Assembly: GCA_026770585.1 (NCBI GenBank)
Contig: MU646409.1
Coordinates: 291,760 to 320,027, forward strand
DNA: 28,268 nucleotides
Direction of reading: 5' to 3'
Source: Baffinella frigidus
Lineage: Eukaryota; Cryptophyceae; Cryptomonadales; Baffinellaceae
In this document: positions 12,099 through 20,072 of the stretch, piece by piece
Layout: every line of letters starts with the position of its first letter
Numbering within the stretch: position 1 is the stretch's first letter
The notes under the pieces: model-generated
Database searches by the model: none
What the model was told of the DNA's origin: nothing
What the model saw: the letters and a program-made list of their open reading frames with translations, nothing else
Made by a program: the position numbers and the translations under genes

Positions 12099-14375
12099 TA
12101 TATTATATATATCGCTCTCTCTCTCTTTAGCTCTCTCGCTCGCTCGCGCTATCACTCTCTCTCTCGGGTGATGCCCACGCCCGTCTGAGTCGCAAGCCGA
12201 CGGCGCAGCAACATCGCGTGCGGCAGGACCCCCTCCCAGCTTCGCAGCCTGCCAGTCAGCCACGGTCCAGCAAGCCAAGCACGCGCGTGGATGCTAGCAG
12301 ATGCATAAACCCTTGCAAAACCCTAAACCCCAAACTCTAAATCCTAAACCTTCTAAATCCTAAACCCCAAACCATAAACCATAAACCATAAACCATAAAC
12401 CATAAACCATAAACCATAAACCATAAACCATAAACCATGAACCATGAACCATGAACCATAAACCATAACCTCGGTCAGATAGCGAGGGGGCAAACTGATA
12501 TTTTTGATTCGGGTACGAATTACGAGTCGTGTTCAACGTGTGGGCGCTGAAACTCCCAATGGGATTTCCAGCTTCCACAAGTTGGACATGGCCCAAAAAA
12601 AAAAACGACCCATTTGCACCCTAGCTATCCGAGCAAGGACCCTGAACCTTAAACCCTACACCAGGCGCGTTCGACGCGGCGGTGATCCGCCTCTCATCCG
12701 CTTCATCCTACCCGCCCGTCCACCTCTATGACAGCACCGACCTCAAGTAACCTTCCTTTCCTTCAACCAACTCACGCCCTCCTACCGTGTGTGTCAATAG
12801 TTCCACACCACTGTGCCTCGCAAATGTAACTTTACCGCTAAGTCTGGCTCAAGTAACCTTCCTTTCCACCAACCAACGCATCCTTTCCACCAACCAAGAA
12901 AAAAACAGCAATCCTTTCCGCCAACGAAAAGTAGCCTTTTGTTCCTCAAAATAACCAACGCCCCCCCGCCGTGTTGATGTGCACCACTGACCCTCGAAAA
13001 TTTAACTTCCCCGCTACGTTCGGGTGGGTATCTCTGTTTTCGAAGATATGAAGGGCGTTTGAAACGAAATGCTGCAACGGCCTTGGCCTCGGGCGCGCAG
13101 CACTGCTCCGCGTGCGCTGCGGGTTGCAGCGAAGCGCGCCTGCAGTGAGAAATCGACCACCCCTCAGCGCTCATGCCTCTGCCAACCGCACATCAACCCG
13201 GGCGTTGCGGGTGTGCACACACACACACAACATCTCGGTCTCGAGGCTCGGGTCCTGTCAGACCTAGCTGACTCAGCCTCTGGCAAATCGCATCACATTC
13301 CAGTGTAGGATAGTCCGAGTGACTTGACACGGGAGTGTGTCCCCATACCCCATACCCCCTCTCCCCAGACTGCGGCGTCTCCCTCTCGAGGCACTCCTCC
13401 TGACAGGTCTACCACCGTGCGTGGTAGACCTGCAAGACCTGGCAGACCTGCACGCCGCGCGCCACTCCCCCTGACGTCCTCACTCCTCCTCCTCACGCTC
13501 TGTGGTGCGTGGCAGGTACACCAACTGTGAAGGGCTTCGGCTCTCGCTGCTCGGACACGATTTCGCGCGTCCCGAGAACAACCTCACCATCACCCCGATG
13601 CTCCCGGTACGCTCAACTGCCTTCACGCTTCAGGGTGTAGGGGCAGACCGGCTGACAGACTCAGGCCGTGTATCTGACTGGTGACTGACTGGCGATGCGC
13701 CCTGTACGTACCGATGCACCTTGCCCCTGCACCATCAGCCCCCGCAACACCCGCGGCATCACCAACATCTGACAACACCTGGATGCACTCAGCCCCCGGA
13801 AAACCTGCGAGATTCGGTGTATGTCTGGTGAGGTGAACATGTCGAGAGTGCTCGCCAGCTATGTGGTAGCCTTTTGAGTGGCGGACGGTTTTGAGTGGCG
13901 GACGTGACGTTTCAAGTGGCGGATGGCGGGGCACTGATACACACATGGTGGCGCAGGTGCACACCACGGAGTGCAGGTCTGAGCACGACGTGGAACACAC
14001 GGGCGCCAGGCTCGGGGCGTCGACGCTCTGCGCCGAGCAGACCCACGCTTTCCAGGACAGCGTTGCCTACTCCCCCGGCGCCCCGCTGCTTGCAGAGATG
14101 AAGGGCGAGGCCAGGGTCCAGGTGTGTGCGCCCCGCGGCCTTGACATACGGGCTACCCTTTCTCGGCTCTGCTTTCCAGCTCGTGAGATTCGACTATCTC
14201 TCCACGTCGAGGTGCGCGCGTCCTCGTCGATGCTGTGTTCACGCTTGGTGCGTGGAAAGCAAGGTTTGCTTGAGGTCGCTGCCGTCGTAGAGGTAGACGG
14301 GGGGACACATGCAAGGCCCTCTCGCTCCCTCTCTCTCTCTCTCTCTCTCTGGCTCTCTCTCTGGCTCTCTCTCTT

Positions 14376-14409
<34 letters not shown>

Positions 14410-16643
14410 GCTCTCTCTCTCTCTCCAGCGACGGCGAAGGGCGGTGTCCCTCACACAGACACCTTCGCGGTCCACAACCTGCCCGGTCCAGTCAAGGATC
14501 ATACACGGGGCTCTAGGCGAGGTCCTGAACCATGAACCGTAGGCCCTTCCCATCTTTCTTCCTACACTCTCTGGCTCCGTTGCTTGGGGGCTGACTGGCA
14601 AGGTAACGGGTGTGCAGGTGGGCATCCTCTCGTACCCCGCGCAGCAGTGGGATTACGTGCCCTCGGTGTTCACGCGCGTCTCAGACGTGCTCGACTGGAT
14701 CCTCGCGATCCCCGCGGTTGGCAAGAGCGTCAACGCTTCTCTCGCCATTCACATCACCGAGCTGGTGCGCCCCCCCAAACCCCAAACCTGAAACCTAAAC
14801 TCTAAACCCTGAACTCTGAACTCGAAACTCTAAACCCTAAAACCTCAACCCTCAATCCTAAACCCTAAAAATTAAACTCTCCTTTGCATCTTTTTCGCGG
14901 CGAGAGCCACCGGATCTGAACAACAGCCGAGGCACGATCCGTAGTGGGAGTCGAGTGCAACGCGCAGCGGCGTTGTTCACGAACCATGTTCACACGACAC
15001 GCGGTCCCTGATGGTCGTGATTGGGTGGTGGCAGGTGCTGCCTGAGGGGGCCACGGTCTCAGTGTACGACTCTGTCGACGAGTCGGGCATGTTTGACCTT
15101 CTCCAGTCTGACTGCCAGACGCAAGAGCCCTTCCATGGCTCCAACGGCGGGTACCACCTCCTCCCCACCTCCTCCTGTATGAGTGCGATTCCCATTGCAT
15201 ACAACGCCAGGTACCAACCCCCCCCACACTACTCCACTCAACCTGTGATGCCCTCACACCCTTATAGGGCCCCATTACAAGGCTCCACATGCGGGTAACA
15301 CTCCCCCCCCTACTCCTGTCTGATCGCGATGCCGTTGATCCAAACAACGAGGGGTATCACCCCCACCCCCTTGCCGCATCATCCCTTAACTCGTTTCGGA
15401 AGCGCCCAGAACACCGGGTTGGCAGGGGTCGTCAAGTGGGAGTGGGGGGGGGGGCGTTTGACCGAGGGTCGTCAAGTGGGAGTGTGGGGGGGGGCGTTTG
15501 ACCGCCCGCGTTTGACCGTTTCCGCAACTGTCGCTGATCACTCTGCCCGCACACACAGGTTGCTGCTGGTGTACGAGGTCCCATATTCGGCGGTGCTGCC
15601 CCCTTCCCCCTTACACTTCTTGCGGCGTCAACTTGGTCGGAGAGAGGGAGAAAGAGTCCCTCAACCCTCAATCATGAACCCTGAACTCTGAACCCTGAAC
15701 CCTGAACCCTGAACCCTGAACCCTGAACCCTGAACCCTGAACCCTGAACCCTGAACCCTGAACCCTGAACCTTGAACCCTGAACCCTAAACCCTAATTCC
15801 TAATCCCTGAACCCTAAACCTTAAACCCTAAACCATGATCCCTAATCCCTCAACCCTCAACCCTTATCCCTAAACTCTTAACCCTAAACCCTAAGCCCCG
15901 CACCCCAACCCCTAAACCCTAACCCCTGCACCCCAACTGCTCAACCCTTCAACACTAAACACTGAACACTAAACACGAAACCCCAAACCCCAAACCCTAA
16001 ACCCTAAACCGCAAACCTCAAACCAGGCGGTGGGCGACATGAGTGTGCTGCACCCCTCGAAGATCGCGAGTGCCGAGAACCCCGCAAAGCTTGCGTTCAA
16101 CTGGGATGTGAAGGACAACACCGACCCGCGCGAGTAAGTCACTTGCCTCATGTAAAAGTCACTTGCCTCATGTTACGCGCCTCGTGTGAAAGTCAATTGC
16201 CTTATGTTTACGTCACTTGTGTAAGTCACTCGCCTGATGTGTTAAGTCACGGCCGTTGACGGAAGTGGTGTGACGCAGGTGCTCCCTCGGTCTGAGCTGG
16301 GAAGAAGTGGCAATGATGGCTCGGATTGGCAAGTCGTTCACTGGCGGCATGGGCCAGAAGGCGATGCACTCTGCCGGGGTCTCGCCGCCCCCCCCAACCC
16401 CCCACCTCGCTCGACCCCCCTCTTTCTCTTTCTCTCTCGCGTTTTCTTACTCTTTCTTTATCTCTCTCACACACACGCACACACGTTGAGAAACGCGTTC
16501 TCTGAGCGTGTGTCTCTAGTGACGGGGGGGGGGGCTTTGGCTTGGACAGCTCTCTGTGGCGCGCTCTCTCTCTCTCTCCCTCGCTCGAGTTCTCTCGCTC
16601 TCTCTCACTCTCTGTCTCGCTCTCTCTCTCACTCTCTGTCTCG

Positions 16644-16692
<49 letters not shown>

Positions 16693-17108
16693 GCTCGCTC
16701 TCTCTCAGAAGCAGCGTGGCATGCATCGTCGCGAATCGGGCGTGTGTGGTAGTGTGTGCAGTGCGCGTCGGAGGTGCTTCCCGTTTGCTGAGCAAGGTGT
16801 GCCGCGCGCAGATGGATCCAGGCGTGTGGGTGTGTGTCCGCGACTGGGACCGGATGGAGCAGTCGCGGTGCGGCGCCGCGCCGGGGCGTTACGCCTGCTT
16901 CGCGTTCAACGAGATGCAGCAGCACTTCGATTTCCTGGGCCTCAACGAGAAGACGCAGCTGGTGACTCTCGAGCAGGAGCGTGAAGGGAAGGTGCTCGAG
17001 ATGGCGGTGGCCTCCACGGTCAAGCTTGGAGAGCTCAAGGCGCATATCGCGGTGATGGAGGGGACTGCCGTGAATGGGGGGGGGGCTGCGACAGCGACCG
17101 TGATGTAA
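1110..17108 (+). CDS. Large multidomain protein: EF-hands, basic region, S1 protease-like domain (32-exon model)
   Basis: By-eye exon model: 1110-1207, 1924-1971, 2267-2374, 2638-2760, 3098-3204, 3766-3886, 4088-4225, 4715-4831, 5256-5378, 5624-5720, 5957-6084, 6509-6609, 6860-6942, 7367-7539, 7821-7897, 8195-8276, 8777-8831, 9311-9452, 9894-9998, 10201-10292, 10851-10952, 11349-11460, 11650-11750, 12665-12746, 13516-13606, 13957-14121, 14618-14764, 15035-15210, 15559-15592, 16027-16133, 16279-16378, 16812-17108. Every intron is GT-AG and every junction keeps phase, giving 1209 codons from ATG 1112 to TAA 17106. The first exon follows an AG and begins with two extra bases, so ATG 1112 may be internal and the N-terminus, including any signal peptide, is probably missing. 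The role is unknown. Calcium binding is likely from the EF-hands, and protease activity is unlikely because two triad positions are substituted. The donor of exon 10851 is ambiguous (10949 or 10953); only 10953 keeps the frame. A split into two genes, for example near 7367, cannot be excluded. Confidence 0.72.
1210..1617 (+). repeat. CCCTAAA/CCCTCAA telomere-like degenerate array in intron
   Basis: About 400 bp of 7-bp units, mainly AACCCTA, AACCCTC and AACCCCA, starting almost at the 5' splice site of exon 1110-1207. The flanks are unique on both sides, so this is interstitial and not a chromosome end. Confidence 0.9.
3225..3421 (+). repeat. (CATC)n / (CATA)n microsatellite
   Basis: ATCCATCC and ATACATCT tetranucleotide repeats in the intron after exon 3098-3204. 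They create the artefactual Ser-Ile-His-Pro open frames across 3202-3516. Confidence 0.95.
3661..3740 (+). repeat. Short tandem repeat with GGTACAGTG core
   Basis: The motif CGGTACAGTGACT and close variants recur about three to four times (GTAACCGGTACAGTG, ACACGGTACAGTGACT) in the intron just before exon 3766-3886. Confidence 0.6.
4088..4831 (+). other. Cys/Pro/Thr linker exons of the large gene
   Basis: Two phase-0 exons (4088-4225 and 4715-4831), residues 202-286. They are rich in Thr, Pro and Ser with four Cys, and carry a DNAT sequon in [11 protein letters not shown]. They fold into no family I recognise and probably form an extended linker after the EF-hands. The acceptors are CGTACAG and TCCCAG; the donors are GTACCC and GTGATG. 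Confidence 0.55.
5396..5570 (+). repeat. CCCTAAA telomere-like array in intron
   Basis: Near-perfect (CCCTAAA)n for roughly 120 bp, then degenerate copies, inside the 5379-5623 intron. It is the cleanest copy of the plant-type telomere sequence in the window. Confidence 0.95.
5727..5945 (+). repeat. CCCTGCA/CCCTCAA/CCCTGAA array filling an intron
   Basis: 7-bp units occupy nearly the whole intron 5721-5956, from six bases after the donor to eleven bases before the acceptor. Confidence 0.9.
6736..7046 (+). repeat. Two CCCTGCA and CCCGGAA/CCCGAAA patches
   Basis: One patch (about 6736-6774) precedes exon 6860-6942. The other (about 6954-7046), of AACCCGG/AACCCGA units, follows its donor. The exon sits between them, so this entry covers both patches and not the exon itself. 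Confidence 0.75.
7367..8276 (+). other. Possible DOMON-like beta module of the large gene (three exons)
   Basis: Exons 7367-7539, 7821-7897 and 8195-8276 (residues about 464-574). The segment has alternating beta-type hydrophobics, paired Cys, and a [16 protein letters not shown] stretch that resembles the Trp...Gly-Phe core strand of DOMON domains, followed by [15 protein letters not shown] domains are extracellular heme- or sugar-binding beta sandwiches. The resemblance is weak and rests on one motif, so this could be another secreted beta domain. Junctions are consistent (phases 0 and 2). Confidence 0.3.
8653..8735 (+). repeat. G-rich TAGGGTG array in intron
   Basis: TAGGGTG/TAGGGAT units in the intron before exon 8777-8831, with the G-rich strand on the coding strand, opposite to most arrays in this gene. 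Confidence 0.85.
10429..10700 (+). repeat. (CATA)n microsatellite with assembly gap
   Basis: Perfect CATA repeats at 10429-10522 and 10605-10700 flank 82 N bases (10523-10604). The real repeat length is unknown. It lies in the intron 10293-10850. Confidence 0.97.
10701..10789 (+). repeat. (GA)n-rich tract
   Basis: GAGCGAGA and GAGAGA units directly after the CATA array, purine-rich on the coding strand. Confidence 0.9.
11550..11645 (+). repeat. CCCTAAA and CCCCAAT array in intron
   Basis: AACACTAA/AACCCAA copies followed by about five copies of CCCCAAT, ending a few bases before exon 11650-11750. Confidence 0.85.
11755..12160 (+). repeat. (CT)n, GCTC and (AT)n composite microsatellite
   Basis: CTCTCT and CTCGCTCG runs with a TATATA core at about 12053-12112, inside the 11751-12664 intron. 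They produce long artefactual Leu/Ser-rich and Arg/Glu-rich frames. Confidence 0.95.
12304..12470 (+). repeat. ACCATAAACC array
   Basis: About a dozen copies of the 7-bp unit ACCATAA, a variant of the telomere-like repeat with T inserted for C, in the same intron. Confidence 0.9.
12747..13020 (+). repeat. Diverged intron duplication containing the 5' splice site
   Basis: The exon end plus donor CTCAA|GTAACCTTCC at 12742-12756 is copied at 12848-12862. It is followed by repeated TTTCC(A/T)CCAACCAA blocks and a second, diverged copy of the ACTGTGCCTCGCAAATGTAA stretch near 12986-13010. Confidence 0.7.
13404..13432 (+). repeat. Perfect 12-bp-arm hairpin in intron
   Basis: CAGGTCTACCAC at 13404-13415 pairs with GTGGTAGACCTG at 13421-13432 around a 5-base loop. 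Two further partial copies (CAGACCTG) follow. It lies about 80 bp upstream of exon 13516-13606. Confidence 0.8.
14325..14428 (+). repeat. (CT)n microsatellite
   Basis: CTCTCT run with occasional GG or TT interruptions, inside the intron between exons 13957-14121 and 14618-14764. Confidence 0.95.
14773..14880 (+). repeat. CCCTAAA/CTCTAAA degenerate array in intron
   Basis: 7-bp telomere-like units starting nine bases after the donor of exon 14618-14764. Confidence 0.85.
15035..15592 (+). other. Possible CUB-like half module after the S1-like domain (two exons)
   Basis: Exons 15035-15210 and 15559-15592 (residues 973-1042), joined through a split Arg codon. [18 protein letters not shown], then a Cys pair, then [12 protein letters not shown] have the strand pattern of the second half of a CUB domain (VxVYDG ... 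C ... LxVxF). CUB domains often accompany S1 proteases in secreted proteins, which is the main reason to suggest it. The sequence match is weak. Confidence 0.25.
15420..15520 (+). repeat. Intronic 45-bp tandem duplication with G-runs
   Basis: The segment GTCGTCAAGTGGGAGTG plus a G-run plus CGTTTGACCG occurs twice in tandem, with a third partial CGTTTGACC, before exon 15559-15592. Confidence 0.8.
15655..16020 (+). repeat. CCCTGAA/CCCTAAA array filling most of an intron
   Basis: A long run of (CCCTGAA)n followed by mixed CCCTAAA and CCCTAAT units. It ends directly before the CCAG acceptor of exon 16027-16133. Confidence 0.95.
16134..16255 (+). repeat. About 20-bp tandem repeat beginning at a 5' splice site
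   Basis: The unit GTAAGTCACTTGCCTCATGT starts at the donor of exon 16027-16133 and recurs about five times with decay. An intact GTAAGTCACT is also present at 16221-16230, so the donor sequence itself has been copied. Confidence 0.85.
16420..16700 (+). repeat. (CT)n / CTCGCTCT microsatellite
   Basis: Pyrimidine-rich repeats with a small CACACA patch, in the intron before the last exon. Confidence 0.95.
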
Positions 17109-17149
17109 TGATACCTCGGCTGGGGGGATGGTTCGGCGCTGGTGTGCGC

Positions 17150-17192
17150 TGGTTGGTGCCGGGCACCAACCAGGCTCCTGTCGCGACAGGAG
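17150..17192 (+). terminator. Two adjacent hairpins downstream of the large gene
   Basis: TGGTTGGTGCC (17150-17160) pairs with GGCACCAACCA (17162-17172) around one base. CTCCTGTCGCGACAGGAG (17175-17192) is a perfect palindrome. Both lie 40-85 bp after the stop codon. They could be a 3' end processing or termination structure. That role is inferred; the base pairing is visible. Confidence 0.4.
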
Positions 17193-18179
17193 TAAGTAAA
17201 ATGGTGTGGCAGGTTCGTAAACAAAAATGGTGTGGCAGGTTCGTAAACTTAGTGGTGGGGTGAGCGAGACTGCCTCACCTTCCTCCGGGGGAAGCGCGCG
17301 GGGATGCGCAGTGCGAGGGAAGCGTGTTGGGTATAGGGGGGGTCAGCGAGAGACAGCGAGAGAAGCGTTCAGGGTTTAGGGCGAGAGTCAGAGAGAGCGA
17401 GAGAGAGAGGGAGGCAAGGACGAAGCGAGTGGGGAGAGGCAGAAGTTTGCGCGCTAGTTGCCCTTGCTCGAGGTTATGACCAACTGCCAATGTTTCCAGT
17501 AAACGCTACACCTGTAAGTGACGTGTTCTACCAACACGCGCCATGGTGCACAGCTGTACACCTACGGTGGTCTCAGAAGAACGACATCAAAAACGTAGAG
17601 GCGTTCTGCGCGGCGTGCCCCAAAGAACAGGTGCATGTAGTACATGCAATCCAATGCACACGCTCACACTGTTCATGAATACAGCTGAATTTTGGTGGAA
17701 AAAGTCAAGGAGTTTGCTGGAAAACATTGTAGTGGTCCCTGCAATGCACCGCGGCGAGCGTCTCACGAGCACCTCAAGACATCGATCCGGTCCTTTCTGG
17801 GATCGGCTCCTGGCCCACGTCGGCAAATTACCATCGCCACTTGGTACTCAGTTCCATCAGGATCGAGAACCAAGCAAGGCGGTACACAGGCGCCTAGGAG
17901 GGCAGCGTTCTCATATCAGCGAGCGTCCTGTATGTCGCGCTGTCTTCTTTACTCAAGTCCACGATGCCACGTTGCCAGTGACAGGTGTAGACAACAACTT
18001 CCACCAATGACCCAGCAATACGCCCCTCAGAGGGTCCTAATCTTAGGGCCTGCAACGAAAACGCGCGCACCCCGGGGCCCTACAGTAGGCGTATGGCCCT
18101 ACGGTGGTCCGAGGGGGGGGGCGCGGCGCCTGATGCGCGAGGTGCCCCTAGAACCCTGTGGCCCCTGAACCGCAGGGTT

Positions 18180-18360
18180 CCAGGGCGGAACGTTTTCCTA
18201 CTCGCGAGGAGTGTGTGCCTACGTGCGGCGTTGGCCCTCAACTTGTGAATTTGGGCCTCTACCGCCTCTATCGTTTCCCTACTTGTGGCGTTGGGCCTCT
18301 ACCCTAGGCCGGAGTGTTTTCCCACTTTGCCATGGGGCCTCTACCGGTGGCGGAGGTGGG
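18180..18360 (+). repeat. Diverged tandem repeat with GGCCTCTACC core
   Basis: About four degenerate units of roughly 40-50 bp sharing GCGTTGGGCCTCTACC and GTTTTCCCACTT, likely an old minisatellite. Confidence 0.55.
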
Positions 18361-19997
18361 GGGGGAGCTTCAAGGTTGAAACGCTTTTCTTCCATCCATC
18401 CTGCCAAAGCGCTTGAATTAAATCCAAATCAAATCGATGAATTTGAGTTTGCGCCCCGCGGTTGACTGATGCGCTCTGCGTTCGTACCGGGATAGTTGAC
18501 TAAACCAGACAGGCTACGTACCAGAAATCCCTGCGGCAACCAAGTCGCCCGTTGGCACGAGAGGTGGGGGGGCGCCAGCTTCAGAACCCAGCCCAGGCGG
18601 AGAACCGAGCCGCCTGTGCTACCAAGGACACGACACTTCACGCCCGCCTTACTCTTCGTGGCCGCACTCGCAGGGGGGTCACTCTCTGTCTCCGTCTCTC
18701 TCTCCACCCCCTCCCACCTTCCGGTCCTGCTAAATGGTCATCCTCAATTGTCATCCCAAAGTATGGTCCTAAATGTTGGTCCTGATCAGGGATTGGGAAG
18801 CAGAGGCGGGGGGAACCTGGGCGCCTTGCCGAGTCCTGGCCCAGGTGTCTTTCCCGTACTTTCTCAGCTCCAACCCCCGCGACTTACTCTGCCAGACGTG
18901 TGAACGCGTTATTTCCTAATCGTGTCGTTTCTACCCTTTTGTTTTGAGAGGGGCAAATCCCATTTAGAGATGACGCCGTTACTCGCCAATACAGACACGC
19001 ACCGTCCCATGGTCCAAAAGTAGGGGCCCTCCTAGCAGAAGATGAAAACCCTCAAGACGGGCTGTGTCCTTCTTCACGAGTAACCCCTGCATGGGCTACC
19101 CAGAATGGGATACCCAGCAGCATTGGCCACACACACGATCACAAGTGTCCAGGATGTTGCTCCATGGTCCAGCATGTACACCCCGCACAGTCAGGAATGT
19201 GCAAGGCCACTTCCGAGCGAAAGCGGCACATGGTACAAGTCGAAGACCGGAACATGGCCTCGGTTTCAGGTGAAACCCTTTAAAACTGACGAGTTGTTCC
19301 TCCGCCGGTCGGCAGCGGATCAGCAGGGGGATTTGTACCATGGGGCCACCAATTTCCGGCACCCCTCCCACCAATCCTCACCGCCCGCTCAAATCGAAAA
19401 TAATCCAGCTACGTTCCAAGAAAAACCGTAGGACCCCATTGGATGGAATTCCTAGGGACATAAATAAAAGATGGACGGTGAGTCGGATGCCGACTCATCC
19501 AGGTACAACTCCCCAGCCTGGAATTCATCAGATTGAGCGAGCCGTGAGGGTTGGTGGTTTGGTACAAGCCGGTACAAAGCGGAGGTCGGCCACCCCAATA
19601 ATGTCAATAGCGCATTTCCAAGTGAACCGCTCACACCCGAGGGCGGTTGGTGGTCGGAGTTCCCCAAAAGTAACGAGGGGGAAGTGGTGTACCTAAACGA
19701 GGGTTCGCGGCGCAGACAACGGCGTAGGGTTTGGGGTTAACCTTGGCCCAGGCGGTGGTGGCACGGTCCTTGCCAGACGAGAAGCTCTCGCGCCCGCGTC
19801 TCCGTGCGATCCGCCCCTGACTGCGAGAACCGCCAAGGTTGTCAGCTTTCCAAAGTTGTAGCGTTGATGCATAAGTGGTCAAAGGAGAGCGACGACCCAG
19901 CCTAGCCTGGTCAGGCAACCCCTCTCTGTCGTATGCGGCTTGCGCATGGGTGTGCGGGTGTATCGATCTCGAGAGGAAGCTCATCTCACACCGCTTA

Positions 19998-20072
19998 GAA
20001 CCCCCGGTACTAAACCGAGCGTTAAGTAAACTGAGCGTCTAAACCTAGCGTTGAGTCACTAAACCGAGCGTT
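19998..20072 (+). repeat. Short tandem repeat TAAACCGAGCGTT
   Basis: Four variants of CTAAACCGAGCGTTAAG occur across the 3' end of the FAM210-like gene. The gene's predicted stop codon (20059-20061) falls inside one copy. Confidence 0.75.

Larger units (their letters stand above)
11349..14764 (+). other. Trypsin/chymotrypsin (S1)-like domain with substituted catalytic residues (six exons)
   Basis: Exons 11349-11460, 11650-11750, 12665-12746, 13516-13606, 13957-14121 and 14618-14764 (residues about 740-972). S1 landmarks appear in the right order. [18 protein letters not shown] matches the CGGTLI...LTAAHC box. HEHPGY matches the HPxY that follows. AFDAAVIRL matches the catalytic Asp strand, with Asp 814 retained. 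C...GASTLCA matches the Cys loop before the active Ser. [12 protein letters not shown] sits where SCxGDSGGPL should be, and [14 protein letters not shown] is the C-terminal helix signature. His57 is replaced by Ser (codon 11435-11437). The Ser195 position reads Pro (14074-14076), with Ser just before it. The nearby Cys191 is Val. This indicates a non-catalytic S1 fold used for binding or scaffolding. An alignment shift could place Ser 907 at the nucleophile position, but the missing His remains. Confidence 0.8.
16027..17108 (+). other. C-terminal exons of the large gene
   Basis: Exons 16027-16133, 16279-16378 and 16812-17108 (residues 1043-1209). The middle exon is Met/Gly-rich ([20 protein letters not shown]). 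The last exon has four Cys in CVRDW...[13 protein letters not shown], then a charged helix ([20 protein letters not shown]) and a low-complexity tail ending ATATVM before TAA. No transmembrane segment or GPI-type tail is visible. No family is recognised. The last exon is the longest of the gene, as is common for terminal exons. Confidence 0.65.
17109..20058. other. No supported gene; intergenic with degenerate repeats
   Basis: Open frames are short and mutually exclusive. A segment at 17490-17678 (reading VFYQHAPWCTAVHLRW and SQKNDIKNVEAFCAACPKEQ) is the most protein-like, but it has no start context, no clear splice sites and no family I recognise. A 25-bp direct repeat with core AAAATGGTGTGGCAGG lies at 17198-17222 and 17224-17248. 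The rest looks like ordinary GC-rich intergenic sequence. Confidence 0.5.

Noticed and set aside
14181-14212. Possible extra exon reading [10 protein letters not shown] in the S1-like region
   Set aside because: It has plausible splice sites but ends in a phase that fits no following exon. Joining 13957-14121 directly to 14618-14764 keeps phase and gives the expected S1 spacing.
15655-16020. CRISPR-like array
   Set aside because: Units are 7 bp in direct tandem with no spacers, and the genome is eukaryotic.
17543-18168. Overlapping ORFs of 155 and 158 codons
   Set aside because: Two different frames are open over the same DNA with no family similarity or splice signals; most likely chance or a long-decayed element.
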